From Trebonia sp963795335 (GTDB lineage Bacteria > Actinomycetota > Actinomycetes > Streptosporangiales > Streptosporangiaceae), in assembly GCA_963795335.1 (NCBI GenBank), contig CAWCHI010000016.1, forward strand, positions 424,193-488,192: 64,000 nucleotides of DNA, in the 5' to 3' direction. This document shows, one piece after another, positions 25,793 to 34,258 of the stretch. Positions within the stretch are counted from its first letter, which is position 1. Every line of letters begins with the position of its first letter. The position numbers and the translations under genes were made by a program. Below the pieces are notes generated by a model. That model made no database searches and was not told the DNA's origin. It saw only the letters and a program-made list of their open reading frames with translations.

Positions 25793-27171
25793 CGGGCTCC
25801 TTCCACGGGCGCCGCCCCGAGCCGGAACGACGGGGTGCGCAGCGACGGCGCCGAGACGGCGCCATTCCAGACGTTCATGACCGGCTGCGAGCGGAGCTCG
25901 CGGCCGGCCGCCTCGGCCTGGGCGAGGACGCCGATGACGGACTCGGTGAACCGCAGGCCGTCCAGCGGCGCCGTCAGCCGGCCGTCCTCGATGAGGAAGC
26001 AGGCATCGCGGGTGACCCCGGTGATGGTGCCTGCGCTCCGGTCGACCAGCCGGGTGTACCAGAACCGCTGCAGGTAAACGCCGCGCTCGACGGCGGCGAT
26101 CAGGTCCGCCTCGGTCACCGTCCCCGGCGCCATCACGATGTTGGCGGCCGCGGGCCCGGGCACCTGCTCGCGGGCGATGTGGGCGTGCCCGGTCGAGGCC
26201 CGGCCGAGCCTGGCCGCGGTGGCGAGGTCGGTCACCGGCTCGCCCACCCGGCCGCGGTCGAAGAACGCGACCCGGCGCTTGCTGACGCCCTCGAGGTCGA
26301 AGTCGACCGGCAGCCCGACGTCGGCCGCGCCGTCGTCGGCGATGTCGGCCCAGGCGGGCAGCAGCGGTTCCCCGGCCCGGGCGGTCAGCCCCACTCCGGC
26401 CGCCGCCAGCTCACCCGAGAAGCCGAGCGCGGGCAGGAACTGGAGCAGGTCACCGACCGCTTCGGCCCCCAGCACGACCGGGTAGCGGCCGGGGGCCAGC
26501 TCCTGGCGCCCACGGCCGGCCGCGGCCTGCGCGACGGTCTCCGCGACCGCCTCAGCCACCCCGAGCCGGCTGGCCGAGCGCCCGAGGTCGGTCCAGTGCG
26601 CGGTGCCGTCCCCGATCGTCACCGTCAGGCTGCCGGACGCCTCGGTGGCGGCAGCCGTGCGCCGGAGCCCGCGGCTGCTGGCGACGAACTGCTGGGTGAC
26701 CGCGCGGCCGAGCATCCCGGCCGCTTCCCCGCCAGCCCCCGCCGCCTGCGCCATCGCCTGGCGGGCGAGCCCGGTCCGGGTGGCGGTGTCGTAGGCGGCC
26801 GTGTCGTCGTACCAGTGCCGGGCGGCCGGGCCGCCCGCCGGGCCACCGGACTGGGGTCCCGCGAGCTGCACCAGGCCCGGCTTCCCGGCCAGTTCGGCCC
26901 GGGTCCGGGCCCCCGCGCAGGCCACGCGGACCGCGCCTGGCAGCGCGGCGGCGGTTGACACGCCGACCCGGTACGGGTGGCCGGCGGCGACGGCGCGCAC
27001 CAGGTACTGGACCTCGGTGATCTCCTGGGGCTGGTGAATCCGCTGCCCCGCGAAACGGGTGTACTCGCCCGCCCGGGCGAGCACGGCGATCTCCAGTTCA
27101 TCCGCCGAAGGCGCCCGCAGGACTGACTCAAGCGTCTCCAGGGTGGCGCCGGGGTCGAGGACTGGGCGCAT
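25789..27171 (-). CDS. TldE/PmbA-family protein (TldD partner)
   Basis: 460-residue TldE/PmbA homologue, the non-metal-binding partner of the TldD peptidase heterodimer. Visible features are EYTRFAGQRIHQPQEI near the N-terminus, QQFVASSRGLRR, the middle GRYPVVLGAEAVGDLLQFLP, and a C-terminal RFWYTRLVDRSAGTITGVTRDACFLIEDG. In E. coli TldD/TldE degrade CcdA and mature microcin B17. The start overlaps the tldD stop by one base (TGATG). Substrate here unknown; the adjacent peptide-type transporter suggests a peptide. Confidence 0.9.
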   Translation of the reverse strand: MRPVLDPGATLETLESVLRAPSADELEIAVLARAGEYTRFAGQRIHQPQEITEVQYLVRAVAAGHPYRVGVSTAAALPGAVRVACAGARTRAELAGKPGLVQLAGPQSGGPAGGPAARHWYDDTAAYDTATRTGLARQAMAQAAGAGGEAAGMLGRAVTQQFVASSRGLRRTAAATEASGSLTVTIGDGTAHWTDLGRSASRLGVAEAVAETVAQAAAGRGRQELAPGRYPVVLGAEAVGDLLQFLPALGFSGELAAAGVGLTARAGEPLLPAWADIADDGAADVGLPVDFDLEGVSKRRVAFFDRGRVGEPVTDLATAARLGRASTGHAHIAREQVPGPAAANIVMAPGTVTEADLIAAVERGVYLQRFWYTRLVDRSAGTITGVTRDACFLIEDGRLTAPLDGLRFTESVIGVLAQAEAAGRELRSQPVMNVWNGAVSAPSLRTPSFRLGAAPVEGAR

Positions 27172-28649
27172 CACGCCACCCCCGTCCGGATCCCGCGGGC
27201 CAGCACCGGCGCGGCCCCGTGACTGAGGAAGCCCCACTGCTTGGGCTCGCCCTTGCCGCACGGGTAGCCGAAGACGCGGAACTCCTCCGGCCCGGCGACC
27301 GCCTCGACGCTGTTCCAGAACCGCGGGGTGACGCCGCCGTAGCTGAAGTTGCGCAGCAGGCGGCCGCGGCGGCCGCGGCGGACCTCGTAGGCGACCTCGG
27401 TGCCGAACTGGAAGCCCAGCCGCTGGTTGTCGATCGACCAGCTGCGGTTGTCGTCGACGTAATAGCCGTCGCCGAGCCGGTCGAGCAGCTCCTCCAGGGT
27501 CCCCGCGCCCGGTTCGAGGAAGACGTGGGTGGAGAAGCAGACCGGCAGGTAGGCCCAGCCGTCGCCGCGGGCGGCGCCGGTGACCGGCAGCCCCGCCCGG
27601 GCGGCGGAGTCCCGGTTGGACAGGGCCTGCCGGACGATGCCGCCGGCGATCAGCGGCACCCGCCGGGCGGGTGTCCCCTCGTCGTCGAAGGCGAAGCTGC
27701 CGCGGGTGCCCGGCACGGTCGGGTCGGAGGTGATGGAGACGGCGGGCGACCCGTACCGGAGCGACCCGATGTCGCCCACGCCGATGAAGGAGGTGCCCGC
27801 GAAGTTCCGCTCGTCGCCCAGGATGCGGTCCAGTTCGAGCGCGTGCCCGGCCGACTCGTGGATCTGCAGCGCGACCTGCTGGGCGCCGATGACGACGTCG
27901 AAGGTCCCGGCTGGCGCGGCCGGCGCGGTCAGCAGCGCGGTCGCCTCCTCCCCGACCCGGGCCGCGTTCCCGGGCAGGTCGAGGCGCAGGACGTACTCCC
28001 AGCCGGCGCCGCCGGTGTTGCCGTGGAAGGAGTTCGGGTAGCTGCGCCGCTGCACCGCGCCGTTGCCGGCCGCCAGGGCGACCAGCATGGCGCCGCTCTC
28101 CAGCAGGTGCTGGTGCTGCCGGGCGCCCTCGGTGGAGGCGAAGTGCCGGTGCTGCCGCTTGGCGTTGACGCCGGCCTCGGCGCTGACCACCGCGTCCGGG
28201 GCCGACGCGGCGCTCACGGCCGCCGCCAGCAGGGCGTCGCGCTCGGCGGTCGGCACCGCGAACGGGTCGGTGCCGACCTCGGTCTGGTAGCGCCCGCTGG
28301 CGGCGGGCCGGGCCGGGAGCACCACCCGGGGGCCCGCGCCTGCGTCGGCCCGGGCCACCGCGATGGCCCGCTCGGCCGCCCGCGCGGGGACCTGGTCGTC
28401 GGTCAGCGGGGCGGCGGCGAAGCCCCAGCGGCCGTCGACGAGCGCGCGCACGCCGATGCCGATTGTGTGCTCCAGCCGTTCGTCGGGGTCCCGGCCGAGC
28501 CGGTGGTAGAGCCGGAGCTCCTCCCCCTCCACCAGCCGGGCGTCCCCGTACTCGACCCGATTGTCGAGTGTCGACAAAGCCAAGGAAAGCAAGCCCGCGG
28601 CCGTGGTGTCGTCGGCCAGGTCGCCCCAGTCGTGCGCGCTCAGATCCAT
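27171..28649 (-). CDS. TldD-family metallopeptidase
   Basis: 492-residue TldD homologue with the zinc site HESAGHALELDRI (HExxxH, residue about 265) and a later GYPCGKGEPKQ segment supplying the conserved Cys ligand region. ALQIHESAGH and FAGTSFIGVGDIGSLRYGSPAVSI are family hallmarks. It forms an obligate heterodimer with TldE in known systems and cleaves unfolded peptides inside the enzyme cavity. ATG at 28649 overlaps the upstream SDR by 10 nt. A perfect 17-bp palindrome lies within its first 90 nt. Confidence 0.92.
   Translation of the reverse strand: MDLSAHDWGDLADDTTAAGLLSLALSTLDNRVEYGDARLVEGEELRLYHRLGRDPDERLEHTIGIGVRALVDGRWGFAAAPLTDDQVPARAAERAIAVARADAGAGPRVVLPARPAASGRYQTEVGTDPFAVPTAERDALLAAAVSAASAPDAVVSAEAGVNAKRQHRHFASTEGARQHQHLLESGAMLVALAAGNGAVQRRSYPNSFHGNTGGAGWEYVLRLDLPGNAARVGEEATALLTAPAAPAGTFDVVIGAQQVALQIHESAGHALELDRILGDERNFAGTSFIGVGDIGSLRYGSPAVSITSDPTVPGTRGSFAFDDEGTPARRVPLIAGGIVRQALSNRDSAARAGLPVTGAARGDGWAYLPVCFSTHVFLEPGAGTLEELLDRLGDGYYVDDNRSWSIDNQRLGFQFGTEVAYEVRRGRRGRLLRNFSYGGVTPRFWNSVEAVAGPEEFRVFGYPCGKGEPKQWGFLSHGAAPVLARGIRTGVA
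28561..28577. promoter_or_regulatory. 17-bp palindrome inside tldD, candidate GntR operator
   Basis: TTGTCGAGTGTCGACAA is a perfect 7-3-7 inverted repeat within codons 25-30 of tldD. Its reverse complement matches 16 of 17 positions of the sequence at 39998-40014, in the spacer ahead of the transporter operon. The TTGTC...GACAA pattern resembles operators of FCD-type GntR regulators, one of which is encoded at 32401-33075. Binding is inferred. Confidence 0.5.
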
Positions 28650-29416
28650 CCCCGCGCCATTCCGCCGTCGCAGGACAGGAAGGTGCCGGTGACATAGGAC
28701 GCCGCCTCCGAGGCGAGGAACCCGACGACAGCGGCGAACTCGGCCGCGCGGCCGTAGCGGCCGACCGGAATGCTGGCCTCGCTGGAACGGCGGACCTCGT
28801 CCACCCCGGACCCGAGCCGCTGCGCGCGCCCGCGGTCGAGCGCGCCGACCCGCGGGGTGTCGATGCGCCCGGGCAGTACGCCGTTGACGGTCACGCCGTC
28901 GGCCGCCACCGCCGACGACACCGTCTTCATCCAGGCGGCCAGGGCCGCCCGCCCGCCGTTGGAGTAGGCCAGCTCGGGCAGCGGCTCGCGCACCCCGGAG
29001 GACAGGACCGCCACGATGCGCCCGTAGCCCCGCTCCCGCATCCCTGGCAGCAGCCGGGTGGCGAGGTCAACCGGGGTGACGGTGAGCAGCTGGAGGGCGT
29101 GGCGCCAGCCGTCCGGGTCGGTCTGGTCGGGGGGGCAGGGCGGCGGCCCGCCCGCGTTGAGAACGCAGACGTCGACCCCGCCGAGCAACTCCAGCGCTGC
29201 CGCCGCGACCTGCCCGGCCGCGGCCGGGTCGGCCGCGTCGGCCGCCACGACGTGGACGGTGATGCCGTGGGCGGCCCGCAGCGAGGCCGCCACCTCGGCC
29301 AGGGTGCCGGCCCGGCGCGACCACAGCAGCAGGTCGCAGCCGGCCCGGGCGAGTTCCTCGGCGCTGGCGCGGCCGAGCCCGGAGGTGGCCCCGCCGACCA
29401 GGGCGCGGCGCTTCAC
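28640..29416 (-). CDS. SDR family oxidoreductase, 3-oxoacyl-ACP reductase-like
   Basis: 258-residue SDR with cofactor motif VGGATSGLGRASAEEL, NAGG and VAVLSSGVREPLPELAYSNGGRAALAAW. The SNxxRAAL arrangement replaces the classical YxxxK and is typical of a BKR-like subgroup, so the change is not a defect. The C-terminus YVTGTFLSCDGGMARGW is standard. GTG at 29416 overlaps the DHDPS-family stop by 4 nt and the stop overlaps tldD by 10 nt, so it is translationally coupled on both sides. Confidence 0.9.
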   Translation of the reverse strand: MKRRALVGGATSGLGRASAEELARAGCDLLLWSRRAGTLAEVAASLRAAHGITVHVVAADAADPAAAGQVAAAALELLGGVDVCVLNAGGPPPCPPDQTDPDGWRHALQLLTVTPVDLATRLLPGMRERGYGRIVAVLSSGVREPLPELAYSNGGRAALAAWMKTVSSAVAADGVTVNGVLPGRIDTPRVGALDRGRAQRLGSGVDEVRRSSEASIPVGRYGRAAEFAAVVGFLASEAASYVTGTFLSCDGGMARGWI

Positions 29417-30336
29417 GCGGGCACCACCAGGGGCGCGCGGACGGCGGCCAGGCCGACCCGGTCCAGGACCTCGTCGATCTCGGCCCGGGCATCGGGCCCG
29501 AGGGGGGCACCCCCGCGGGTGCGGGCGCCCGCGATGGCGCCGCGGCGCCGCAGCACCTCCTTGCGGATGGCGAGTCCGGCCACCGGCTGGCCCTCGTAGA
29601 CGATGTAGGGCAGGTAGCGGTCGAACACCCGCCCGGCCCCGGCGAGGTCGCCCGCCTCGACGCGCAGCCGGAGCTCGCGCAGCACTTCGGGGAAGGCGAA
29701 CCCGGTCATCGTGCCGGCCGCGCCGCGGCGCAGTTCCCAGTACGAACTCACGCCGCCGAGCCCGCCGAACACGGTCAGCCCGGGGCGGACCGCCAGCAGC
29801 CGGCTGATCTTGGGCGGCGTCGGCGGGTCCTCGAGTTTCACGATGGTGCCCGAGCACGCCTCCAGGGCGGCCGCGATGGCCGAGACCGGCAGGGTGACCC
29901 CAGTGGCGGCGGGCTCGTCCTGGACGATGACCGGGACCGGGGCGGCGCCGGCGGCGGCGGCGAAGAACGGGCCGATCTGGTCGGTGTCGCGGGCCAGGGC
30001 CGGGGCCGACACCATGACCGCGCTCGCCCCGGCCTTCGCCGCCGCGGCGATCCGCTCGGCCACCACCCGCGCCGACGGGGACGAGCAGCCGACCGCCACC
30101 GGCACCCGGCCGTCGGCGGCCCGCAGGAAGGCCGCCTGGACGGCCTCGCGCTCGGCGTCCGACAGGGTGGCGGGCTCCCCCATCACGCCGAGCACGGTCA
30201 GACCGTCGACTCCCCAGGAAATGGCGGCCTCCACGAGGCTGCCGACGCTGGCCAGGTCGAGGCCGCCGGCGTCGTCGAACGGGGTGGGGCAGACGAACCA
30301 GGTGCCCGCGACAGGCGCGGAGGGCGGGGTGGGCAA
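29413..30336 (-). CDS. Dihydrodipicolinate synthase (DapA/NanA) family aldolase
   Basis: 307-residue class I aldolase-type TIM barrel. GTWFVCPTPFDDAGGLDLA, GLTVLGVMGEPATLSDAER and the Schiff-base region GTIVKLEDPPTP (Lys) are present, as is YIVYEGQPVAGLAIRKEVLRRRG. Context, next to dehydrogenases rather than lysine genes, points to a catabolic keto-acid aldolase or dehydratase instead of DapA. No ATG is available; TTG at 30336 with GGAGACCCC upstream is the best start. Substrate unknown. Confidence 0.9.
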   Translation of the reverse strand: MPTPPSAPVAGTWFVCPTPFDDAGGLDLASVGSLVEAAISWGVDGLTVLGVMGEPATLSDAEREAVQAAFLRAADGRVPVAVGCSSPSARVVAERIAAAAKAGASAVMVSAPALARDTDQIGPFFAAAAGAAPVPVIVQDEPAATGVTLPVSAIAAALEACSGTIVKLEDPPTPPKISRLLAVRPGLTVFGGLGGVSSYWELRRGAAGTMTGFAFPEVLRELRLRVEAGDLAGAGRVFDRYLPYIVYEGQPVAGLAIRKEVLRRRGAIAGARTRGGAPLGPDARAEIDEVLDRVGLAAVRAPLVVPA

Positions 30337-30389
30337 GGGGTCTCCGTTCTGGCGCGGCGGCGCGCCGGGGCGGCAGGGTCGGTTGCGGG

Positions 30390-31427
30390 TCAGTAGCCGA
30401 GCTCGGGCTGGTAGCGGTTGCGCAGCGGCTGGCCGGTGCGCCAGCGGCCGAGGTTGTCCACGAAGAGCTCGGTTAGCGTGTGGTTCTCGGTCGCCGTGGT
30501 GGAGGCCGAGTGCGGCGAAATGAGCACGTCGGCCCGGTCCCACAGGGGCGAGTCAGCGGGCAGCGGCTCCGGGTCGGTGACGTCGAGGGCGACGCCGCCG
30601 AGGCGGCCGCCCCCGGGCAGGCCGCCCGCCAGGATGTCGGTCAGCGCGTCCTGGTCGATCACCTGGCCCCGGGAAATGTTGACGATGACGGCCCCGTCGG
30701 GCAGCAGGCCCAGCCGCCGGCGGTCCAGCAGGCCGGTGGTGGCCGGAGTCAGCGGGGTGGTCAGGATCAGCACGTCGGTGGCGGGCAGCACGGCGTCGAG
30801 CTGGTCGGTGTCGGTCACGGTGACGCCAGCGATCGAGGGCCGGCTGCCGCCGGGCCGGCCGACGCCGGTCACCGCGGTGCCGAGCTGCGCGAACGTCGCC
30901 GCCGCGGTCCGCCCGATGGCACCCAGGCCGACCACCGTCACCCGGCGGCCGGCCAGCGACGCGGCCGTGTAGCGCTCCCAGTGGTGCCGCCGCTGCCGCT
31001 GCAGGAGGTCGGGCACCCCCCGGATGAGGTACAGCGCCCCGGTCAGCGCGAACTCGGTCAGCGGGACCGCGTGGGTCCCGGCCGCGGTGGTGAAGACGAC
31101 CTTGCCCCGGTCGAGGCCGTAGCGCTGGACGAACCCGCCGATGCCGGCGCTGGTCGCCTGCACCCAGCGCAGCCGGGGCGCGTTCTCCAGCAGCCGTCCC
31201 GGCTGCCACCAGTCGAAGTCGAAGCAGATCTCCGCCCGGGCCAGCAGGGCACGCCAGCGCTCCTCCCCCGCCGGGCCGAGGTCGGGCTTGTCGCCGCCGT
31301 GGTCGGCCACGTAGCGCGGCCGGGGCAGCAGGTCGGGGTGGTAGAGCACCTCGCCCGCCCAGCCCGCCCGGATCTTCTCCACCAGCTCAGGCTCCAGGTA
31401 GCTGGTGATCAGCACCGTCTCAGTCAT
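30390..31427 (-). CDS. D-2-hydroxyacid dehydrogenase
   Basis: 345-residue NAD-dependent dehydrogenase. The cofactor motif is VTVVGLGAIGRTAAATFAQLG (residue about 165). Catalytic positions are Arg in NISRGQVID, Glu in DVTDPEPLP and His in LISPHSAST. It oxidises or reduces a 2-hydroxy/2-keto acid pair, which would suit a pathway with a keto-acid aldolase next door. It starts at ATG 31427, 14 nt after the Gfo/Idh gene upstream, and is followed by the aldolase gene after 53 nt. Confidence 0.93.
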   Translation of the reverse strand: MTETVLITSYLEPELVEKIRAGWAGEVLYHPDLLPRPRYVADHGGDKPDLGPAGEERWRALLARAEICFDFDWWQPGRLLENAPRLRWVQATSAGIGGFVQRYGLDRGKVVFTTAAGTHAVPLTEFALTGALYLIRGVPDLLQRQRRHHWERYTAASLAGRRVTVVGLGAIGRTAAATFAQLGTAVTGVGRPGGSRPSIAGVTVTDTDQLDAVLPATDVLILTTPLTPATTGLLDRRRLGLLPDGAVIVNISRGQVIDQDALTDILAGGLPGGGRLGGVALDVTDPEPLPADSPLWDRADVLISPHSASTTATENHTLTELFVDNLGRWRTGQPLRNRYQPELGY

Positions 31428-31441
31428 CGCACCCGTCCGGG

Positions 31442-32404
31442 TCAGGCCGCCGCGGCGGTTCGGATAAGGTCAAGCGCCGCCGCGTTGCCGAGGGCGTCGG
31501 CGGCCGCCAGGTAACGCGGCGCCTCGGCGCCCGCGAGAACCGCGCCGATGTGGGCGATCGCGTACTGGAAGGCCCGGGCCGGCTCGTTGGCCCAGGTCTG
31601 CTCGACCGAGCCGGCCCGCCACAGCTCCACCCGGTCACGTTCGGTCGGGTGGAACGGGTTGGTCACCCGCAGCTCCGCCTCGGCGCCGATCAGCCGGGTG
31701 AAGGTCGACGGGTAACGGCGCATCCCGGCCGACAGGATCAGCCGGCGCTCACCCGGGAAGTCGGCCACGGCGGCCAGGTCGGCGTCCACGCCCCCGGCCG
31801 ACACCGACGCCCGGGCGGCGGCGCTGGCCGGCTCGCTGCCGAACAGCAGCCGCGCCAGCCGGACCGGGTAGCAGCCGACGTCGAGCAGGGCCCCGCCGCC
31901 ATGACCGGCCTGCCAGCGGAGGTTGGCGGGGGAACTGACGGTGAAGTGGAACTCAGAGACGATCTCGCGCACTCCCCCGATGGCGCCGCCGGGCGCGCAC
32001 AGCCGGCGCAGCAGCTCGGTCTGGGGGTGGAACGGGAAGACGAAGGCCTCCCACAGCAGGGCGTCGCCGACGTCGGCCAGCAGCCCCGCCACCTGGTCCG
32101 CGGTGAGGCCGAGGGGCTTCTCGCACAGTACCGCGCGGCCGCTCCGGGCCGCCGCCGCGGCCCAGGTCACGTGCTGCTCGTTGGGCAGCGCGATGTAGAC
32201 GGCGTCGACCTCGGCCTCGAGCGCCGCGGCGTAGCTCGCCGCCCGGGCCACCTCATGCTCAGCCGCCCAGGAGGCCGCCCGCGCCGGGTCGCGGCTCCCC
32301 ACCACGGTGGCCACGTGGCCAGCCGCCCGCAGGGCGGGCAGGAACGCGCGGGCGGCGATGTTGGCCGTGCCCAGCACCGCCCACCGCGGCGACGGCGCGC
32401 TCAT
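31442..32404 (-). CDS. Gfo/Idh/MocA family oxidoreductase
   Basis: 320-residue sugar-dehydrogenase-like protein: WAVLGTANIAARAFLPALRAAGH cofactor start, YIALPNEQHVTWAAAAARSGRAVLCEKPLGL with the catalytic-type EKP, then GGGALLDVGCYPVRLARLLFG. It resembles the short scyllo-inositol/trans-dihydrodiol dehydrogenase branch. ATG 32404 overlaps the GntR stop by 4 nt. One of three different Gfo/Idh/MocA proteins in this cluster; substrates unknown. Confidence 0.92.
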   Translation of the reverse strand: MSAPSPRWAVLGTANIAARAFLPALRAAGHVATVVGSRDPARAASWAAEHEVARAASYAAALEAEVDAVYIALPNEQHVTWAAAAARSGRAVLCEKPLGLTADQVAGLLADVGDALLWEAFVFPFHPQTELLRRLCAPGGAIGGVREIVSEFHFTVSSPANLRWQAGHGGGALLDVGCYPVRLARLLFGSEPASAAARASVSAGGVDADLAAVADFPGERRLILSAGMRRYPSTFTRLIGAEAELRVTNPFHPTERDRVELWRAGSVEQTWANEPARAFQYAIAHIGAVLAGAEAPRYLAAADALGNAAALDLIRTAAAA

Positions 32405-33075
32405 GCCCGGCCCCGGTCCGGCCGGATGTAATGGTTGTGCAGCGCCGTCTCCACCGCGCGCCGCGGCAGCTCACGGAACGCCGCGACCAGCTCCTCGTGC
32501 ATGCCCACCGCCTCCCGCAGGCCGATCTGCTGCTGGTCGAGGGCGGACCGCATCAGCGAGCCCATCTGGCCGTTGAGGCGCGACCACATCTCCTCGATCA
32601 GCGGGTGCCCGGAGGCGGCGACGATCTGGTGGTGCAGGTCGGTGTCGGCCTCCACCACGCCGGCCATGTCGCCCTGGTCCGCGCAGGCGCCCATCTCGGC
32701 CAGCACGAGCTCCATCCGGTCGGCCAGCAGCCGCCGGTCGTTCGGTGACAGCACCCGCAGCGCGACCGACTCGAGCAGGTAGCGCGCGAAGCACACCTCG
32801 CGGACGTCGGCCTGCGACATCCGGGTGACCATGGTGCCGCGCCGCGGCGTGACCTCGACCAGCCGCTCGGACTGCAGCTCGCGGATCGCCGCCCGGACCG
32901 TGGTCCGGCTCACACCGAACTCCTCGGCCAGGGAAACCTCGAGCAACGGGGCCCCGGCCGGGATCTCGTTGTTGAGGATGCGCTTGCGCAGCAGGGCGTG
33001 AATCGACTCGGGCAACGACTGGTGGACGAACACCGGATTGTCGTGGCCACGTCCGGTGGAGTTCGACGCTGGCAC
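32401..33075 (-). CDS. GntR family regulator, FadR/FCD type
   Basis: 224-residue regulator with an N-terminal winged helix (LRKRILNNEIPAGAPLLEVSLAEEFGVSRTTVRAAIRELQSERLVEVTPRRGTMV) and a C-terminal FCD ligand domain with FCD-type metal ligands (EADTDLHHQIV, NHYIR). FCD regulators usually sense organic acids or sugar acids. There is no ATG near the domain start; GTG at 33075 is chosen, with weak ribosome binding site evidence, and GTG further in is possible. It sits in the middle of the operon and probably controls it. Confidence 0.9.
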   Translation of the reverse strand: MPASNSTGRGHDNPVFVHQSLPESIHALLRKRILNNEIPAGAPLLEVSLAEEFGVSRTTVRAAIRELQSERLVEVTPRRGTMVTRMSQADVREVCFARYLLESVALRVLSPNDRRLLADRMELVLAEMGACADQGDMAGVVEADTDLHHQIVAASGHPLIEEMWSRLNGQMGSLMRSALDQQQIGLREAVGMHEELVAAFRELPRRAVETALHNHYIRPDRGRA

Positions 33076-33133
33076 GATGATGGGAACCTCGTCAGTCAGG
33101 GCTGCGCGGAGGCAGCGGCGGGCGGTGCGGCGG

Positions 33134-34258
33134 TCAGTTCGAAAGGGGAAAGTCAACCCACGCCCTGCTGCGATACGACCGTTCGAAGGCGTTGATGGTC
33201 TGCTGGACGAGGGCACCCTGTCGAAAATTACCCTGGTTGGCGCCGCCCCCGTCAAGAATCTCGGTCGCGAAGTCCTTCAGGAGGTTGGAGTAGAACAGGA
33301 ACGGCCACGGCTCGCGCGAGTGGCCGCCTTCGGGGAAGAAGCGCTGCGGGATGTCCCGCTCGACGAACTCCACCTCGTCCTTGGTCGCGGTCTTGATCGT
33401 CTGGCAGATGCCGAACTCTTCCACCAGGCGCACGATGATAGCCCCCTCGGACCCGTAGATGCGGACCTCGATGCCGGGGTAGTTGCCGACCGTCACGTAG
33501 GAGGACTGCACCGAGGCGAGCCGGCCGCCGCCGAATTCGGCGATCCACATGTCGCCGTCGTCGATGTTGACCCGGGTCATCTGGCCGGTGTCGCGCACCA
33601 TCCGCTCGGGGACGAAATTGCGCATGGTGCCCACCACCGACTGCAGCGGCGTGCCCATCCACCAGTGCATGATGTCGATGACCGGCGCGCCGTAGCCCTC
33701 GATCGACGAGACCGCGAGCACGTCGTCGTCCGCGCCGGCCTCGTGCATCTGGCGCAGCGGGGTGGCCGGGTCGAGCCACTGGCTGTTCTGCTCGAAGGCG
33801 TTGAGCATGTACGGCTCGCCGATGAAGCCGCGCGCGATCAGCTCGGCCGCGTACAGCGTGGCGGGCGCGTAGCGGAAGGTGAAGCCGAGCTTGGTCTTGA
33901 GTCCCTTGCTCTCGGCCAGCTCGGCCGCCTCGATCACCTTGGCGTACTCGCTGTGCACGGGCTTCTCGCACAGCACGTGCTTACCCGCCTCGAGCGCGGC
34001 CCAGCTGACTTCGAAGTGAGCCTGATTGCCGGTGACCACGTCGATCACGTCGATGCCGGGGTCGTCCGTCAGCGCGCGGTAGTCGGTGGCCAGGTTGGCG
34101 ACGCCGAACTCCCGCCCGGCCGCGCTCAGCGCGCTCGCGTTGGTGTCGGCCAGCGCCACCACCTCGCACCGCGGGTCACGCTGCCAGCCCGGGATGTGCG
34201 ACCGCACGGCCCAGCGGCCCGCCCCGACGACGCCCACGCGCAGCTTGTCCTTGCTCAC
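33134..34258 (-). CDS. Gfo/Idh/MocA family oxidoreductase
   Basis: 374-residue oxidoreductase: LRVGVVGAGRWAVRSHIPGWQRDP, HVLCEKPVHSEYAKVIEAAEL and a substrate domain with GYGAPVIDIMHWWMGTPLQSVVG. The GTG at 34258 has GGGAGAACTA upstream and overlaps the oligopeptide ATPase stop by one base (TAGTG), so it is coupled to the transporter. The imported compound, or a derivative, is a reasonable substrate; this is inference. Confidence 0.92.
   Translation of the reverse strand: MSKDKLRVGVVGAGRWAVRSHIPGWQRDPRCEVVALADTNASALSAAGREFGVANLATDYRALTDDPGIDVIDVVTGNQAHFEVSWAALEAGKHVLCEKPVHSEYAKVIEAAELAESKGLKTKLGFTFRYAPATLYAAELIARGFIGEPYMLNAFEQNSQWLDPATPLRQMHEAGADDDVLAVSSIEGYGAPVIDIMHWWMGTPLQSVVGTMRNFVPERMVRDTGQMTRVNIDDGDMWIAEFGGGRLASVQSSYVTVGNYPGIEVRIYGSEGAIIVRLVEEFGICQTIKTATKDEVEFVERDIPQRFFPEGGHSREPWPFLFYSNLLKDFATEILDGGGANQGNFRQGALVQQTINAFERSYRSRAWVDFPLSN

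Noticed and set aside
23167..28649. RiPP gene cluster with TldDE as maturation protease
   Set aside because: I found no small precursor-like gene, cyclodehydratase, radical SAM or lanthipeptide enzyme in or next to the operon; a catabolic reading fits better.
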